Origin: Asticcacaulis taihuensis
Lineage (GTDB): Bacteria > Pseudomonadota > Alphaproteobacteria > Caulobacterales > Caulobacteraceae
Assembly: GCF_900100255.1 (NCBI RefSeq)
Contig: NZ_FMTS01000003.1
Span: forward strand, 371,799-435,798
DNA length: 64,000 bases
Reading direction: 5' to 3'
The notes under the pieces were generated by a model that had not been told where the DNA came from, made no database searches, and saw only the letters and a list, made by a program, of their open reading frames with translations. Each line of letters begins with the position of its first letter. Positions within the stretch are counted from its first letter, which is position 1. The position numbers and the translations under genes are program-made. Below, one piece after another: positions 47,701 through 55,995 of this stretch.

Positions 47701-48102
47701 GATAAAGGCGATCTGCTTGCCATCGGGCGAAAACACTGGTTGAGACTCGAACGGCAGGCCGGTGCGCAAAGGCTTGGCTACACCACCCTTGGCATCCATC
47801 GTGTAGATATCACCCAGCATGTCGAAAACGAGTGTCTTGCCATCGGGCGAGACACCCAGTGACATCCAGGTGCCTTCACTGGTATCGAAACTGATTTTGC
47901 GGGTCGGTTTCAGCGGCAGGATCTGGCCTTTCGCCTGACGAGGTCGGATGTTATCGACCGCGCCGGCGCCGTCCTTGATCCAGCCGACGGCATTGCCGAA
48001 GGGCACGGGCAGGTCTTCATCATGGGCATGAACGGTGGTCGCAGCGAACAGCGCCACAAGCGCGACGAGGGGTAGGGATTTCATTTCTGCCAGATTCTTC
48101 AT
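44761..48102 (-). CDS. Exported TolB-like propeller-amidohydrolase fusion
   Basis: 1113 residues from ATG 48102, overlapping the previous gene's stop (ATGA); earlier in-frame codons lie in that gene. Signal peptide about 1-26. Residues 60-690 are a TolB/WD40-like beta-propeller with many repeats of the SPDGK type (LGVSPDGKTLVFD, FSPDGKQIAFIS, LSPDGKWIAAI). The amidohydrolase barrel follows; metal ligands His756 and His758 lie in GFIDTHDHIG. Later motifs IVGIGAHGN-like (LVGIGAHGNTPG) and the closing PGKFADLLILDADP fit the family. Such proteins are periplasmic or outer-membrane-associated hydrolases of cyclic amides or peptides. The propeller may present substrate. Confidence 0.88.
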   Translation of the reverse strand: MKNLAEMKSLPLVALVALFAATTVHAHDEDLPVPFGNAVGWIKDGAGAVDNIRPRQAKGQILPLKPTRKISFDTSEGTWMSLGVSPDGKTLVFDMLGDIYTMDAKGGVAKPLRTGLPFESQPVFSPDGKQIAFISDASGADNLWVMKADGTGARQVSFGDDDTVLVSPEWAPDGQTVYLSRYRPSYNAYELWQYSLDGAEKLVIPTKATADQARDAWLSTLGATPSPDGRSLYMARHVGPVDPDQRDEWTIIKRDLATGAETAIIAEPNGSGHSRNPGAYFRPAVSPDGRYLAYATRFDNQTGLRLRDLQTGEDKWLAFPVTHDQLQANSWLDLLPRYTFAPDSRSILITVGGKFQRIALDGTATPIPFTAHVQLALGALSRQKITEDTGPIHAHIIQTPQMSPDGSQLAFSALGKVYVMPLTGDAKPNEIADGWQPSWSPDGKALTFVTWSARQAGDVWTVALDGSAPKKISLRPDYYTYPVFTPDGTQVLAERSPQRDRLRLYMEYGATREATLVSLPVNGSAPRDIVTTYMGQRPTFTNEPDTAYLQTGAGLSRIDLKTGAQSDIVSVNGPGWYFQDGPVPVDAVRLSPDGKWIAAIIGQQLHVIERPAADVKQVDLSDPKVKHRRITDVGADFMEWSADGKTLTYALGSTFYKRSLDSITFDDQPNWSADPGKPDRFHADVIVPRDEPKGLLLLRGATALPMDAPAVPDADILIDGNRIAKIGPRGSFTVPADVTMRDVTGKTIMPGFIDTHDHIGTVRREVLDTEDWSLRERLAYGVTTSFDPSTLTVDEIAYKDMLDAGLMTGPRLPSTGMALFSFNRFSSLEETKKVLSRFHADYGLSNIKSYRVGSRKVREWVQMAALAEDLQPTTEGALSLKLDLSQIMDGYSGNEHALVALPIYKDVIQLLAQSRTSYTTTLQITNGGATGQDYFIARDNPSSSEKYRYYTPHFALAQMTTRLDQWLPLSEYAFPTVAKGAADIQRAGGLVGIGAHGNTPGVGFHWELEAHVMGGPNITGMTPEEALHAGTLGSAETIGRVGEIGSLTPGKFADLLILDADPRTDITNALKIDQVMKNGRLYDAADLSQVWPDKLPAVTPWFADEYPATGARK

Positions 48103-49367
48103 TTTTGGTAGACCGGAGGCAGGGCAGCAGGTTTGGCGTAGCGGTCGCGCAGCAGGGTCTGTCGCGTTTCCAGTGAGGCTTCGCGGCCCTGCACGAAGAC
48201 CTTCCACGGATAGGTGCCAGGCTCCAGCGGGTCGCCATCCCAGATAACAAGGTCGGCGTCCTGATCCTTGGCGAGGGTGCCATAGTGGTCGCTGAGGCCG
48301 AAGATGGTGGCCGGTCCTTGCGTCATGGCGGCCAGCGCCTGATCATAGGGCAGGCCGTTGGCGACGGCCAGGCCGGCCACTTCGCGCATGGCTTCACCGG
48401 CGTCGTAGCTAAGATAGATGGTGTTGCCGGAGGCATAGAAGGCCATCCGCACGCCCGCCTTGCCGAGAATGGCAGCATTGTCGAGCCGTGCGCCAATTTG
48501 GTCGAAGCTGATCGGCAGGTTGTCCATCGGATCGAGGATGACCGGAATTTTCGCGGCCGCCAGCGCGTCGGCGCAGCGCCACGCCTCATCCGCGCCCATG
48601 ACGGCGACGCGCAGCCTGAAGTCCTTGGCCAGGGCAATGGCTTGCCGGATATCGGATTCGCGCTGGGTGAGGATGACCAGAAGCTGGCCCTTGAGCACCT
48701 TTTGTAGGGCTTCAGCGTCGAGGCGGCTGATCGGCTGATCGGGTTTCCCGGGCTGGTAGCGGCCGGCCTCGGTCAGGGCGTTGCGCAGGAGTTGCCACTG
48801 GGCGCTGCGCGATCCACCGGCGGCCGAAAGCGTGGCACTGCCGATCTGGACATACATGGCGACCTGCGGGCGTTCCAGGATGTCGCCGGTCTCAGTCAGG
48901 TGGATGGTGGCGGCCTGGCCCATGAAAGGGGCCGTGCCGGCCGCACCGGGATAGCTGACCGCACGGGTCAGGCCATCGGCGCGGGCTACGGGCAGCAGCA
49001 CGCTGTTGCTATTGAGTGCATATTGAATATCGAACGAGGCGCCAAGCGTGGTGTTGCTGCTTGATTTGTCGTTGGTCTCGTCGGCCGAACCCGTCTCGAC
49101 CAAACCAAGCTGGGTGGCGGCGTTCATCAGGCCGGGCGTGACCATCCGGCCGCCGACATCGATCACAGTCGCGCCGGCAGGCACCGCGCCTGAAGACGTG
49201 ACCGAGACGATGCGGCCGTCATGGACGACGATGGTGGCGTCGGACACCTTGCCGGCGCCGGTCCCAGAGCCAATCATGGTCCAGGCTTCGGCATGGGTGA
49301 TGGCCAGATCCTGCGCCGAGGCGAGAGCCGGCAACAGCATGAGGGCGATAGCCAGAGAGCGGATCAT
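48099..49367 (-). CDS. Exported amidohydrolase-like protein lacking metal ligands
   Basis: 422 residues, signal peptide 1-18 (LLPALASA). The overall frame is an imidazolonepropionase-like amidohydrolase (GRMVTPGLMNAATQLGLV; GPATIFGLSDHYGTLAKDQDADLVIWDGDP). At residues 82-85 the HxH metal motif is replaced by NAAT. Sites where the 489-aa neighbour has further His and Asp ligands are also changed (VAVMGADEAWR; MAFYASGN). It is thus probably inactive as a metallo-hydrolase and may be a structural partner of that neighbour. ATGA overlaps on both sides. Confidence 0.85.
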   Translation of the reverse strand: MIRSLAIALMLLPALASAQDLAITHAEAWTMIGSGTGAGKVSDATIVVHDGRIVSVTSSGAVPAGATVIDVGGRMVTPGLMNAATQLGLVETGSADETNDKSSSNTTLGASFDIQYALNSNSVLLPVARADGLTRAVSYPGAAGTAPFMGQAATIHLTETGDILERPQVAMYVQIGSATLSAAGGSRSAQWQLLRNALTEAGRYQPGKPDQPISRLDAEALQKVLKGQLLVILTQRESDIRQAIALAKDFRLRVAVMGADEAWRCADALAAAKIPVILDPMDNLPISFDQIGARLDNAAILGKAGVRMAFYASGNTIYLSYDAGEAMREVAGLAVANGLPYDQALAAMTQGPATIFGLSDHYGTLAKDQDADLVIWDGDPLEPGTYPWKVFVQGREASLETRQTLLRDRYAKPAALPPVYQK

Positions 49368-50833
49368 TGCATCACTCCCGCCTTGCGGCCAAGCTGGAAG
49401 TCACTCAGTGGTTGGTAGGCCGGATCGTGGCGGTCATAGGCGATGGCGCCGTCGATCATGACGGTATCGGCCTTGGTATAGATGCTGAACGGATCGCCCG
49501 ACCAGATAACGATATCGGCATTGTAGCCGGGAGCCAGGGTGCCGACCCTGTCTTCGAGCCCCAGAACCTTGGCCGGATTGCTGGTGATCCATTTGATGAT
49601 GTGCTCCGGTGCTTCCGGCAGGCCCATGTGCCGGCCGGCGGCAGCAGCCTTGGCGGCTTCGATGTTCAGCCTCTGACCGATAACCGGCGAATCCGAATGA
49701 ACGGTGACGCAGGCGCCGGCGGCGTCGAGAATGGCGGCGTTCTCGCGGATGCCGTCATTGGCCTCCATCTTGAACCCCCACCAGTCCGGCCAGACAATGG
49801 CGCATGTGCCGGTTTTCGTGAAAAGCTCCGGGTTCTTGTAGCCTTCGACCGTGTGGTGGAAGGCGGTGATTTTGAAATCGAATTCCGTGGCCAGGGCCTG
49901 CATTTCGGCCATGTCATCTGCACGGTAACAATGGATATTGACCCGCAGGTCGCCATTCAGAACAGCCGCCAGTGTATCGAGTTTCAGGTCGCGCGATGGC
50001 GGCGGGCCGTGCGGATCGGCGTGATAATGGTTCCACTGGTCACGGTAGGCTTGGGCCTGACTGAAAATGTCCCGGAAATTGGCCATTTCCCCCTGCCGGC
50101 TGTTCGGCCTCATGCCCTTGCCGCCATAATAGCCCTTGGCGTTCTCGCCGCACGACATCTTCAGGCCGGTGGGCGCATCGGGGAACTTCATGGCGGCGAC
50201 ATTGGTAGCTGGAATCGGGTGGAGCGTCACCGCCCGGCCGCCGATTTGCGGCGTGGAGCCCGGCAGGATCTGGAGCGTGGTGACGCCACCTTGCAGAGCA
50301 TAAAGGAAGCTGGCGTCCTGGGTATTGATGGCGTGCTCGATCCAGGTGTCGGCGGCGATGGGCGAACTCAGCTCCGAAACATCGGACGAGTCGCTGTCGA
50401 TCGAGGTCAGCGGCATCGAATAGGTGCCGTCGTGGCTGTGCGGATCGATCAGGCCGGGCGTGACCCAGCGCCCCTTCGCGTCGATTACACGGGAGCTTCC
50501 ACCGTCGAGATGCTGGCCGATGACGACGATCCTGCCGTCGCGGCTCAGCACATCGGCATCGTCAAAACGATGGCCGGCACCATCGAGCACGGTGGCGTGT
50601 GTGATCAGCACGTCCTGGCGGGGCAGGGGCTTGTAGGTACTCGGATTGGTGCCGAGCAGGAAGGGGATGGGATGTGCCTGTGCTTTATCAGCGGCAAAAT
50701 CAGGCTTTGGCTTTTCGTCGCGCACTACAGGCGGGCGGTACGGCGCGCGGTGCGGCGCGGCGGCCCAGGTCGCGGGGCAAAAGAGGGACAGGGCAATGAC
50801 GGGCAGCCAGACCCTGGAAAATGAACCCTTCAT
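49364..50833 (-). CDS. Exported amidohydrolase with intact metal site
   Basis: 489 residues, signal peptide about 1-25 (LSLFCPATWAA). The metal motif HSH is at residues 132-134 (TPGLIDPHSHDG). Further ligand candidates are His in VNIHCYRADD and in AFHHTVEGYK, and Asp in VTVHSDSPVIG. The active-site Lys may lie in GLKMSCGENAKG. Similar proteins belong to the amidohydrolase superfamily near imidazolonepropionases and dipeptidases; the substrate is unknown. Its stop overlaps the start of the inactive paralogue by 4 bp. The TonB receptor gene ends 87 bp upstream. Confidence 0.88.
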   Translation of the reverse strand: MKGSFSRVWLPVIALSLFCPATWAAAPHRAPYRPPVVRDEKPKPDFAADKAQAHPIPFLLGTNPSTYKPLPRQDVLITHATVLDGAGHRFDDADVLSRDGRIVVIGQHLDGGSSRVIDAKGRWVTPGLIDPHSHDGTYSMPLTSIDSDSSDVSELSSPIAADTWIEHAINTQDASFLYALQGGVTTLQILPGSTPQIGGRAVTLHPIPATNVAAMKFPDAPTGLKMSCGENAKGYYGGKGMRPNSRQGEMANFRDIFSQAQAYRDQWNHYHADPHGPPPSRDLKLDTLAAVLNGDLRVNIHCYRADDMAEMQALATEFDFKITAFHHTVEGYKNPELFTKTGTCAIVWPDWWGFKMEANDGIRENAAILDAAGACVTVHSDSPVIGQRLNIEAAKAAAAGRHMGLPEAPEHIIKWITSNPAKVLGLEDRVGTLAPGYNADIVIWSGDPFSIYTKADTVMIDGAIAYDRHDPAYQPLSDFQLGRKAGVMQ

Positions 50834-50880
50834 CGCAACAGCCCCTGTGTCGTCAGTTTACGCTTATGAAATATATGGCA

Positions 50881-50913
50881 AAGGCCCGCCTCCGGATACC
50901 GGAAACGGGCCTC
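50881..50913. terminator. Nested hairpin between receptor and amidohydrolase genes
   Basis: AGGCCCG/CGGGCCT encloses TCCGG/CCGGA. It lies in the 86-bp gap of the leftward gene run. The T-tract is weak, so it may only partly stop transcription and lower amidohydrolase levels relative to the receptor. Confidence 0.55.
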
Positions 50914-50919
50914 TGTGGA

Positions 50920-53061
50920 TCAGAACTTCCGCGTCAGCGTTGCGGTCCAGTTCTGGCCGGCGCCGTAGGTACAGCCGACCGAACCGGAGCAGCGGGCAAC
51001 ATATTTCACATCAGTGATGTTGCTGCCATTCAGAGCGATGCGCCAGTCCGGGGTATCATAGTGGATAGCCGCATCGAACAGGGTCGATTGCTGGCCCCAG
51101 ATGCCGGCGCCATAGGAGCCCAGGCTCTTTGAGTTATAGCGAACGCCGAGGCCGAAACCGAGACCGCCGAGGCTGCCGGATTTCAGCGTATAGTCGGCGA
51201 ACAGTGAGACCTTGTCCTTCGGAGTCGTCGGCATTGGGCCGCCGATTTCGGCAGTGTTGTTGGAAGCCAGGACTTCGCTGTCCGTATAGGTATAGGAGCC
51301 GTTGATCGAGAACTGCTCGTTGATACGAGCCACGAACTCGGTCTCGAAGCCCTTGACTTCGACTTCCCCAATCTGGGTGCTGATGAAGGTCGGGTAATAG
51401 ACGGTCGAGACGACGTTGGTCTGCTTGATGTCGTAGAGGGCGGCGGTGGCGAAGAGTTTCACGCCATTGTCCAGTGTGCGGCCGTCATACTTCACGCCGA
51501 TTTCCGACTGCTCACCTTCGGTCGGACGGAAGCCGGTGCCGATGACTGGCTCGAACGAAGTCGAATAGCTGGCATAGGGGGCGACGCCATTGTCGAACAG
51601 GTAGTTGGCGCCGACACGGTAGGTGAACTTGCTGTCCTTCGTCGTCGTGGCCGGCAGATAGGTCTTGGTGACGATCTTGTCCTCGTCATAACGGCCGCCA
51701 AGCGTGATGAACAACTTGTTGATGCCGATCTGATCCTGAACATAGAGGCCAGTCTGCTTCAGGTCCTGGTCGTTGTAAGGATTCCAGGGGGGCGTAACGA
51801 TTGTAGAGGCGTCGCTGTAGACCGGATTATACAGGTCGATCGATGAAGCCATGGCAAAGCCGTACTGGGCGAAGTTCTTGACATCGCGGTAGTCGATACC
51901 GGCCAGAACCTTGTGCGTCACGCTGCCGGCGGTAAAGGTGCCGTCCAGGCGATTGTCAATGGCAAAGCTCTCGACATTTTCCATGTAGGGGAAGCTGTAG
52001 CGGTCGACCGTGCGGTTGTCGGCCTCAAGCGCCGCGCCATAGATCACCTTGCTGTTCTCGCGATACTTGCTGTACTTGGCATTTGACGAGAAGGACAGGT
52101 TATTGCTGAAGGTGTGCTTGTAGTCGTAACCGACCGCCCACTGGTTGCGCTTGTAGATATTGTAATCCGGCTCGCCGAGATTGGTCGATTCGCTCACCCC
52201 GCCATTCGGGTTCGGCTGCAGGGTGCCGAGTACCGGCAGGAAGCCGTTGGTATCGCCGTCAACCTCGTCGTCCTGCAGATAGGCGAGACCGGTCAGGGTG
52301 TCGTTGTCGGTGATCTTCCAGGTGATGGTCGGGGCGATCAGGTCGCGCTTGGCCGAGACGCCGTCGCGTTCCGCGCCGCGGTCGAGATAGAGACCGGTTA
52401 GGCGGGCCGAGACATTGCTGGAGAGCGCACCGGTGACCGTGCCGGCAATCGACTTGTAGTCATAGCTGCCGAGCTTGCCCTGGATTTCACCGCCAAAATT
52501 GCGGCTGGCGCGGCGGCTGGTTTCATTATAGAGGCCCCCCGGAGGCGAGTTGCCGTAAAGCGTGGCAGCCGGGCCCTTGATGATGCTGGCCGAATCGAAG
52601 GCGTAGAGATCAACGCCGGTTGAGAAGATGGTGGTGGTGACCGGAGCGGCCAGGCCGTCGACATACTGCTTGGGGGTAAAGCCACGCATAGTGACGAAAT
52701 CGTAACGCAGGTCGGGGCCATAGTTTTCACCAAAGGCGCCTGAGGTGTAGCGTACCGCCTGTTGCAGGTCGGTAAAGCCCAGCAGGTCGATCTGGTCGCG
52801 GTTGATGACGGAAACCGATTGCGGCGTCCGGATCAGGGGGATGTCGGTCTTGTTGGCCGACATGGCGCCGCTCGGGACAAAGCGCTTCGACCGGATGATG
52901 ACGACGGTCGAGCCGTCAACGGTTTCCTTGGTGGTTTTGAGGCCGTCGCCGGTGTCGTCCTGCTGCGCCATAGCGGCGCCCCCGATACAGGCGGTGGCCA
53001 CGGTTGCCATCAGCAGGGCCCGTGTAATGGTCTTGTTTATAGAAGTCCGTTGGGTCAGCAT
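50920..53061 (-). CDS. TonB-dependent receptor, siderophore-receptor type
   Basis: 713 residues from the ATG at 53061, which has AGGAG upstream; an ATG ten codons earlier lacks one. Signal peptide ends near GGAAMAQQ. The plug domain starts with a TonB-box-like segment (STVVIIRSKR) and IRTPQSVSVINRDQIDLLG, with RYDFVTMRGF, typical of FhuE/FpvA-type receptors. A 22-strand barrel follows, ending in the usual aromatic residue (ATLTRKF). It imports a siderophore or another large ligand across the outer membrane. The partner genes suggest a peptide-like or amide ligand (inference). Confidence 0.93.
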   Translation of the reverse strand: MLTQRTSINKTITRALLMATVATACIGGAAMAQQDDTGDGLKTTKETVDGSTVVIIRSKRFVPSGAMSANKTDIPLIRTPQSVSVINRDQIDLLGFTDLQQAVRYTSGAFGENYGPDLRYDFVTMRGFTPKQYVDGLAAPVTTTIFSTGVDLYAFDSASIIKGPAATLYGNSPPGGLYNETSRRASRNFGGEIQGKLGSYDYKSIAGTVTGALSSNVSARLTGLYLDRGAERDGVSAKRDLIAPTITWKITDNDTLTGLAYLQDDEVDGDTNGFLPVLGTLQPNPNGGVSESTNLGEPDYNIYKRNQWAVGYDYKHTFSNNLSFSSNAKYSKYRENSKVIYGAALEADNRTVDRYSFPYMENVESFAIDNRLDGTFTAGSVTHKVLAGIDYRDVKNFAQYGFAMASSIDLYNPVYSDASTIVTPPWNPYNDQDLKQTGLYVQDQIGINKLFITLGGRYDEDKIVTKTYLPATTTKDSKFTYRVGANYLFDNGVAPYASYSTSFEPVIGTGFRPTEGEQSEIGVKYDGRTLDNGVKLFATAALYDIKQTNVVSTVYYPTFISTQIGEVEVKGFETEFVARINEQFSINGSYTYTDSEVLASNNTAEIGGPMPTTPKDKVSLFADYTLKSGSLGGLGFGLGVRYNSKSLGSYGAGIWGQQSTLFDAAIHYDTPDWRIALNGSNITDVKYVARCSGSVGCTYGAGQNWTATLTRKF

Positions 53062-53309
53062 TTCAATTCCGCTCCTTATTGAATTGCCCATGACAAGAAA
53101 ATGTCTTGGTAACGTGACGAAACTGTAACTCTCTTTTTTTGAGGCCCGATGTCTAACTTAGGACAGTTTATCTTGCGATCAGGCCGCGTAAAGTGGATGT
53201 GGGATCTTATGTTGCTAAAGTGCTTCAGTTTCGGACGATTTGGACGAAAAAAAGCGTTCGATGAGATCGTTTTTTGTGCGGCGCAATATATTTGAGACGC
53301 GTACAGAAA
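53062..53309. other. Promoter region of the TonB receptor
   Basis: About 250 bp between the end of the PepSY gene and the receptor start. A T-rich tract and a weak dyad (AACGATC...GATC-like, 53250-53275) are seen. No convincing Fur box was found by eye. Confidence 0.35.
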
Positions 53310-54380
53310 TCAAGACGCAGACTTTTTGTTTGTAAGGCGTTTGCGTGTCCACCACAGGCTGATTCCCAATCCGGCCATGGCCATCAGCCAGACTCCAATG
53401 AGCAACTGCAAAATCCGGCCTGCAATCCCGCCGATCTGGCCGGTATGAAGCGGGTAAATCGTATCGAGCACGAGCCGCACCGGGCCATGCGCCTGACGGG
53501 CATCATACGCGCTTAAAACCCGGCCGTCATGCGCATCTATATACACGGTTGTCAGCCCCCATATGCGCGGCATTTCACCCTTCGCCCGCAGGCGGACGTT
53601 GTACCAGGGCGTATCTTCGCCAGGCAGGGAGAAACCTGAAAGAGTGGCGCCGGGATAGGGCGCCAAAGCTGCCGCCAGGGCGACGGACGGTTTTATCTGG
53701 TCTCCCATGGAGGGTGCGGTTATGGCGGGCGTCGGGATCTCGGCTTTGAAAAGCCCTTCAAGGCCATCGTCAAAGGCCAGCAGGACGCCGGCGGAAATGG
53801 TGATAAAGGCGGGCAAGGCGATCCACAGGCCGAGCATCCGGTGCCATCCGTGGAGCAGGGGAAGGGCGGCCTTGCCTTTCGGGCGACCCAGTGCTTTCAG
53901 CCATTGTCCGGCGCGCGGCCAGGCGAGTTTCAGGCCGAGGCCAATATTCGTCAGGAGCAGGAGGCCGCTGATGCCAAGAAAGGCCCGGCCGGCATCCCCC
54001 AGCATCAGGGCCATGTGGAGGTCGCTCAGGCGGTCGAAGATATTGCCGTCGGAAAGCGTATCATTGCGTTGGTCTCGCAAGGGGTCGCCCTGTCCATCGA
54101 CACGCAGGGTACGGTCCGTATCGGCACGACTATAGAAGATATCGAAACGGCTGGCGCTGTTATTGGCCGACCAGACGGATGAGACATGCGTATCCGGCTC
54201 CAGAACCAGGCTGTCCAGCCGAGCGCCCAGGCGTTCGGCCTGGAAAGCAGCGCGGGAGCCGGCAACACCGGCGTCGTCAATATCCCAACGGAACACGATC
54301 AGGCAGCCGGTGGCTGCCTGAAAGACCCAGAGCGCGGCAAGAACGAGACTGACATAACGGTGTATGGTCCTGATCGGCAT
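53310..54380 (-). CDS. PepSY-associated transmembrane protein
   Basis: 356 residues. Four hydrophobic segments: one near the N-terminus (SLVLAALWVFQAATG), one at about 130-150, one at about 185-205 and one at about 325-345. The pattern IHRYVSLVLAALW, LLHGWHRMLGLWIALPAF and PLHTGQIGG is typical of PepSY_TM proteins, often linked to TonB siderophore receptors as ferric reductase-like partners. His residues in the helices could bind heme. It starts 14 bp after the permease gene and is likely co-transcribed with it. Confidence 0.85.
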   Translation of the reverse strand: MPIRTIHRYVSLVLAALWVFQAATGCLIVFRWDIDDAGVAGSRAAFQAERLGARLDSLVLEPDTHVSSVWSANNSASRFDIFYSRADTDRTLRVDGQGDPLRDQRNDTLSDGNIFDRLSDLHMALMLGDAGRAFLGISGLLLLTNIGLGLKLAWPRAGQWLKALGRPKGKAALPLLHGWHRMLGLWIALPAFITISAGVLLAFDDGLEGLFKAEIPTPAITAPSMGDQIKPSVALAAALAPYPGATLSGFSLPGEDTPWYNVRLRAKGEMPRIWGLTTVYIDAHDGRVLSAYDARQAHGPVRLVLDTIYPLHTGQIGGIAGRILQLLIGVWLMAMAGLGISLWWTRKRLTNKKSAS

Positions 54381-54394
54381 GGTTCGTCTCCGGT

Positions 54395-55894
54395 TTATTC
54401 AGTGTCAGGCCGGCGGGCGTTGCGATAGCCATAGAAGGCGTAGATCAGCACACCGGTCAGCAGATAGAGACCGAGAAAAATGGCGGGCAGAACGTCGCCG
54501 CGCCCGGCCTGCGAAAGGATATCCATGCCGACGGGTATAACCATGCCAAAACACAGCACGATGGCCAGCAGGGGCACATAACCGATCCACACCTTGCCGA
54601 CCGTGAAACCGCCGAACGGTACGCGGAAGGGGCGGGGCAGGTCGGGACGGCGATTGCGCAGCCAGATCAGGCTGAAGGCAACGATCGAAAAAGCGAGTGC
54701 CGTCCCGAAGCTGACCATGTCGCCCAGCACGGAAATGGGCAGAAAGGCCGCGATGACCGCCGATGTGAGGCAGACGGTGATTGTGCCCCAGACGGGTGTC
54801 CGCAAGCGTGAATGGATTTTGGAGAACAGCGGCGGGATCAGGCCGTCGCGCCCCATGGCATAGCAGATTCGCGAGTGGCCGTAACCATTGACCAGCAGGA
54901 CGGAGGCCAGTCCGGTCAGGGCGCCGATCTTGATGATGAAGGCAAAGGCCGGCTGACCAATACGATCGACAGCCACGGCGATGGGATCGGCGACGCCAAG
55001 TTGCTTATAGGGCACGAGGCCGGTCAGGACGGCAGCCACCGCAATGTAAAGGGCCGTGCAGACAAAGAGGGCACCCAGTATGCCAATCGGCATGTTCCTT
55101 TGCGGGTTTCTCGTTTCGCTGGCGGCGGTCGATACGGTTTCAAAGCCCAGATAGGCAAAGAACAGGATGGAAGCGCCGCGGACGATGCCCTGCCAGCCGA
55201 AGGCAAAGCCGCCTTCATTGGCCGGGATGAACGGCGTCCAGTTGGCCGGGTCCACTGCGCCGATGCCGACCGCCACGAAGGCGACCAGCACGGATATCTT
55301 GATGAAGACGAGTATGGTGGTGACGAGGGTGGACTTGGAAACGCCCGCCGACAGGATCACGGCGCTGACCAGCAGCGCGATGGCAGCAATCAGGTTAACG
55401 CCGCCGCTCAGCGAAAAGCTGGTCCGTCCGTCCACGACCGTGGAGACGACCGAAGGCGTGGAGAGCCAGGCCGGGATATGGACACCGAAATCAGTGAGCA
55501 GGCTGACCAGGTAACTGGAAAAGCCGACGGCGAGAGCAGAGCCGGCAAGGCCATATTCCAGCATCAGGAGCCAGCTCAGCCCCCAGGCCACGACCTGGCC
55601 CAGGGTGGCATAGGCATAGGTATAGGACGAGCCGGAGACCGGAATGGTGGATGCCAGTTCGGCATAGCACAGGGCGGTGAAGCCGCAGGCGGTCGCGGCC
55701 AGCAGGAAGGACAGCATGACGGCCGGTCCGGCGAAATGGGCGGCGGCCGTGCCCGTCATGACATAGACACCGGCCCCGACAATGCAGCCGATGCCCAGCA
55801 GCATGAGTTGGAGGCCGCCCAGCGTCCGGTGCAGGGGATGTTCTTCAGCCTGCAGGGCCTCAATGGATTTTCGGGCGAACAGTCTGGCAGGCAT
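54395..55894 (-). CDS. APC-family amino acid permease, CAT-like
   Basis: 499 residues from the ATG at 55894 (GGAG 8 bp upstream); the longer frame is rejected. N-terminal cytosolic end RKSIEALQAEEHPLHRTLGGLQL, then helix 1 LLGIGCIVGAGVYVMTGTAA with the unwound GAG motif. About twelve helices in total. Sequence style matches the cationic amino acid transporter (YfnA/CAT) group, which imports amino acids by proton symport. Upstream of the PepSY gene; divergent from the AraC regulator. Confidence 0.9.
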   Translation of the reverse strand: MPARLFARKSIEALQAEEHPLHRTLGGLQLMLLGIGCIVGAGVYVMTGTAAAHFAGPAVMLSFLLAATACGFTALCYAELASTIPVSGSSYTYAYATLGQVVAWGLSWLLMLEYGLAGSALAVGFSSYLVSLLTDFGVHIPAWLSTPSVVSTVVDGRTSFSLSGGVNLIAAIALLVSAVILSAGVSKSTLVTTILVFIKISVLVAFVAVGIGAVDPANWTPFIPANEGGFAFGWQGIVRGASILFFAYLGFETVSTAASETRNPQRNMPIGILGALFVCTALYIAVAAVLTGLVPYKQLGVADPIAVAVDRIGQPAFAFIIKIGALTGLASVLLVNGYGHSRICYAMGRDGLIPPLFSKIHSRLRTPVWGTITVCLTSAVIAAFLPISVLGDMVSFGTALAFSIVAFSLIWLRNRRPDLPRPFRVPFGGFTVGKVWIGYVPLLAIVLCFGMVIPVGMDILSQAGRGDVLPAIFLGLYLLTGVLIYAFYGYRNARRPDTE

Positions 55895-55995
55895 GATTGG
55901 CTCCGGTGCTGGGGCTGTATGTAAAGGCGGCAGGATTCTCGGACATATAGTATTCGGATAATTTTTAACGCGCTGTGTCTGGCGCGCTACAGTTA

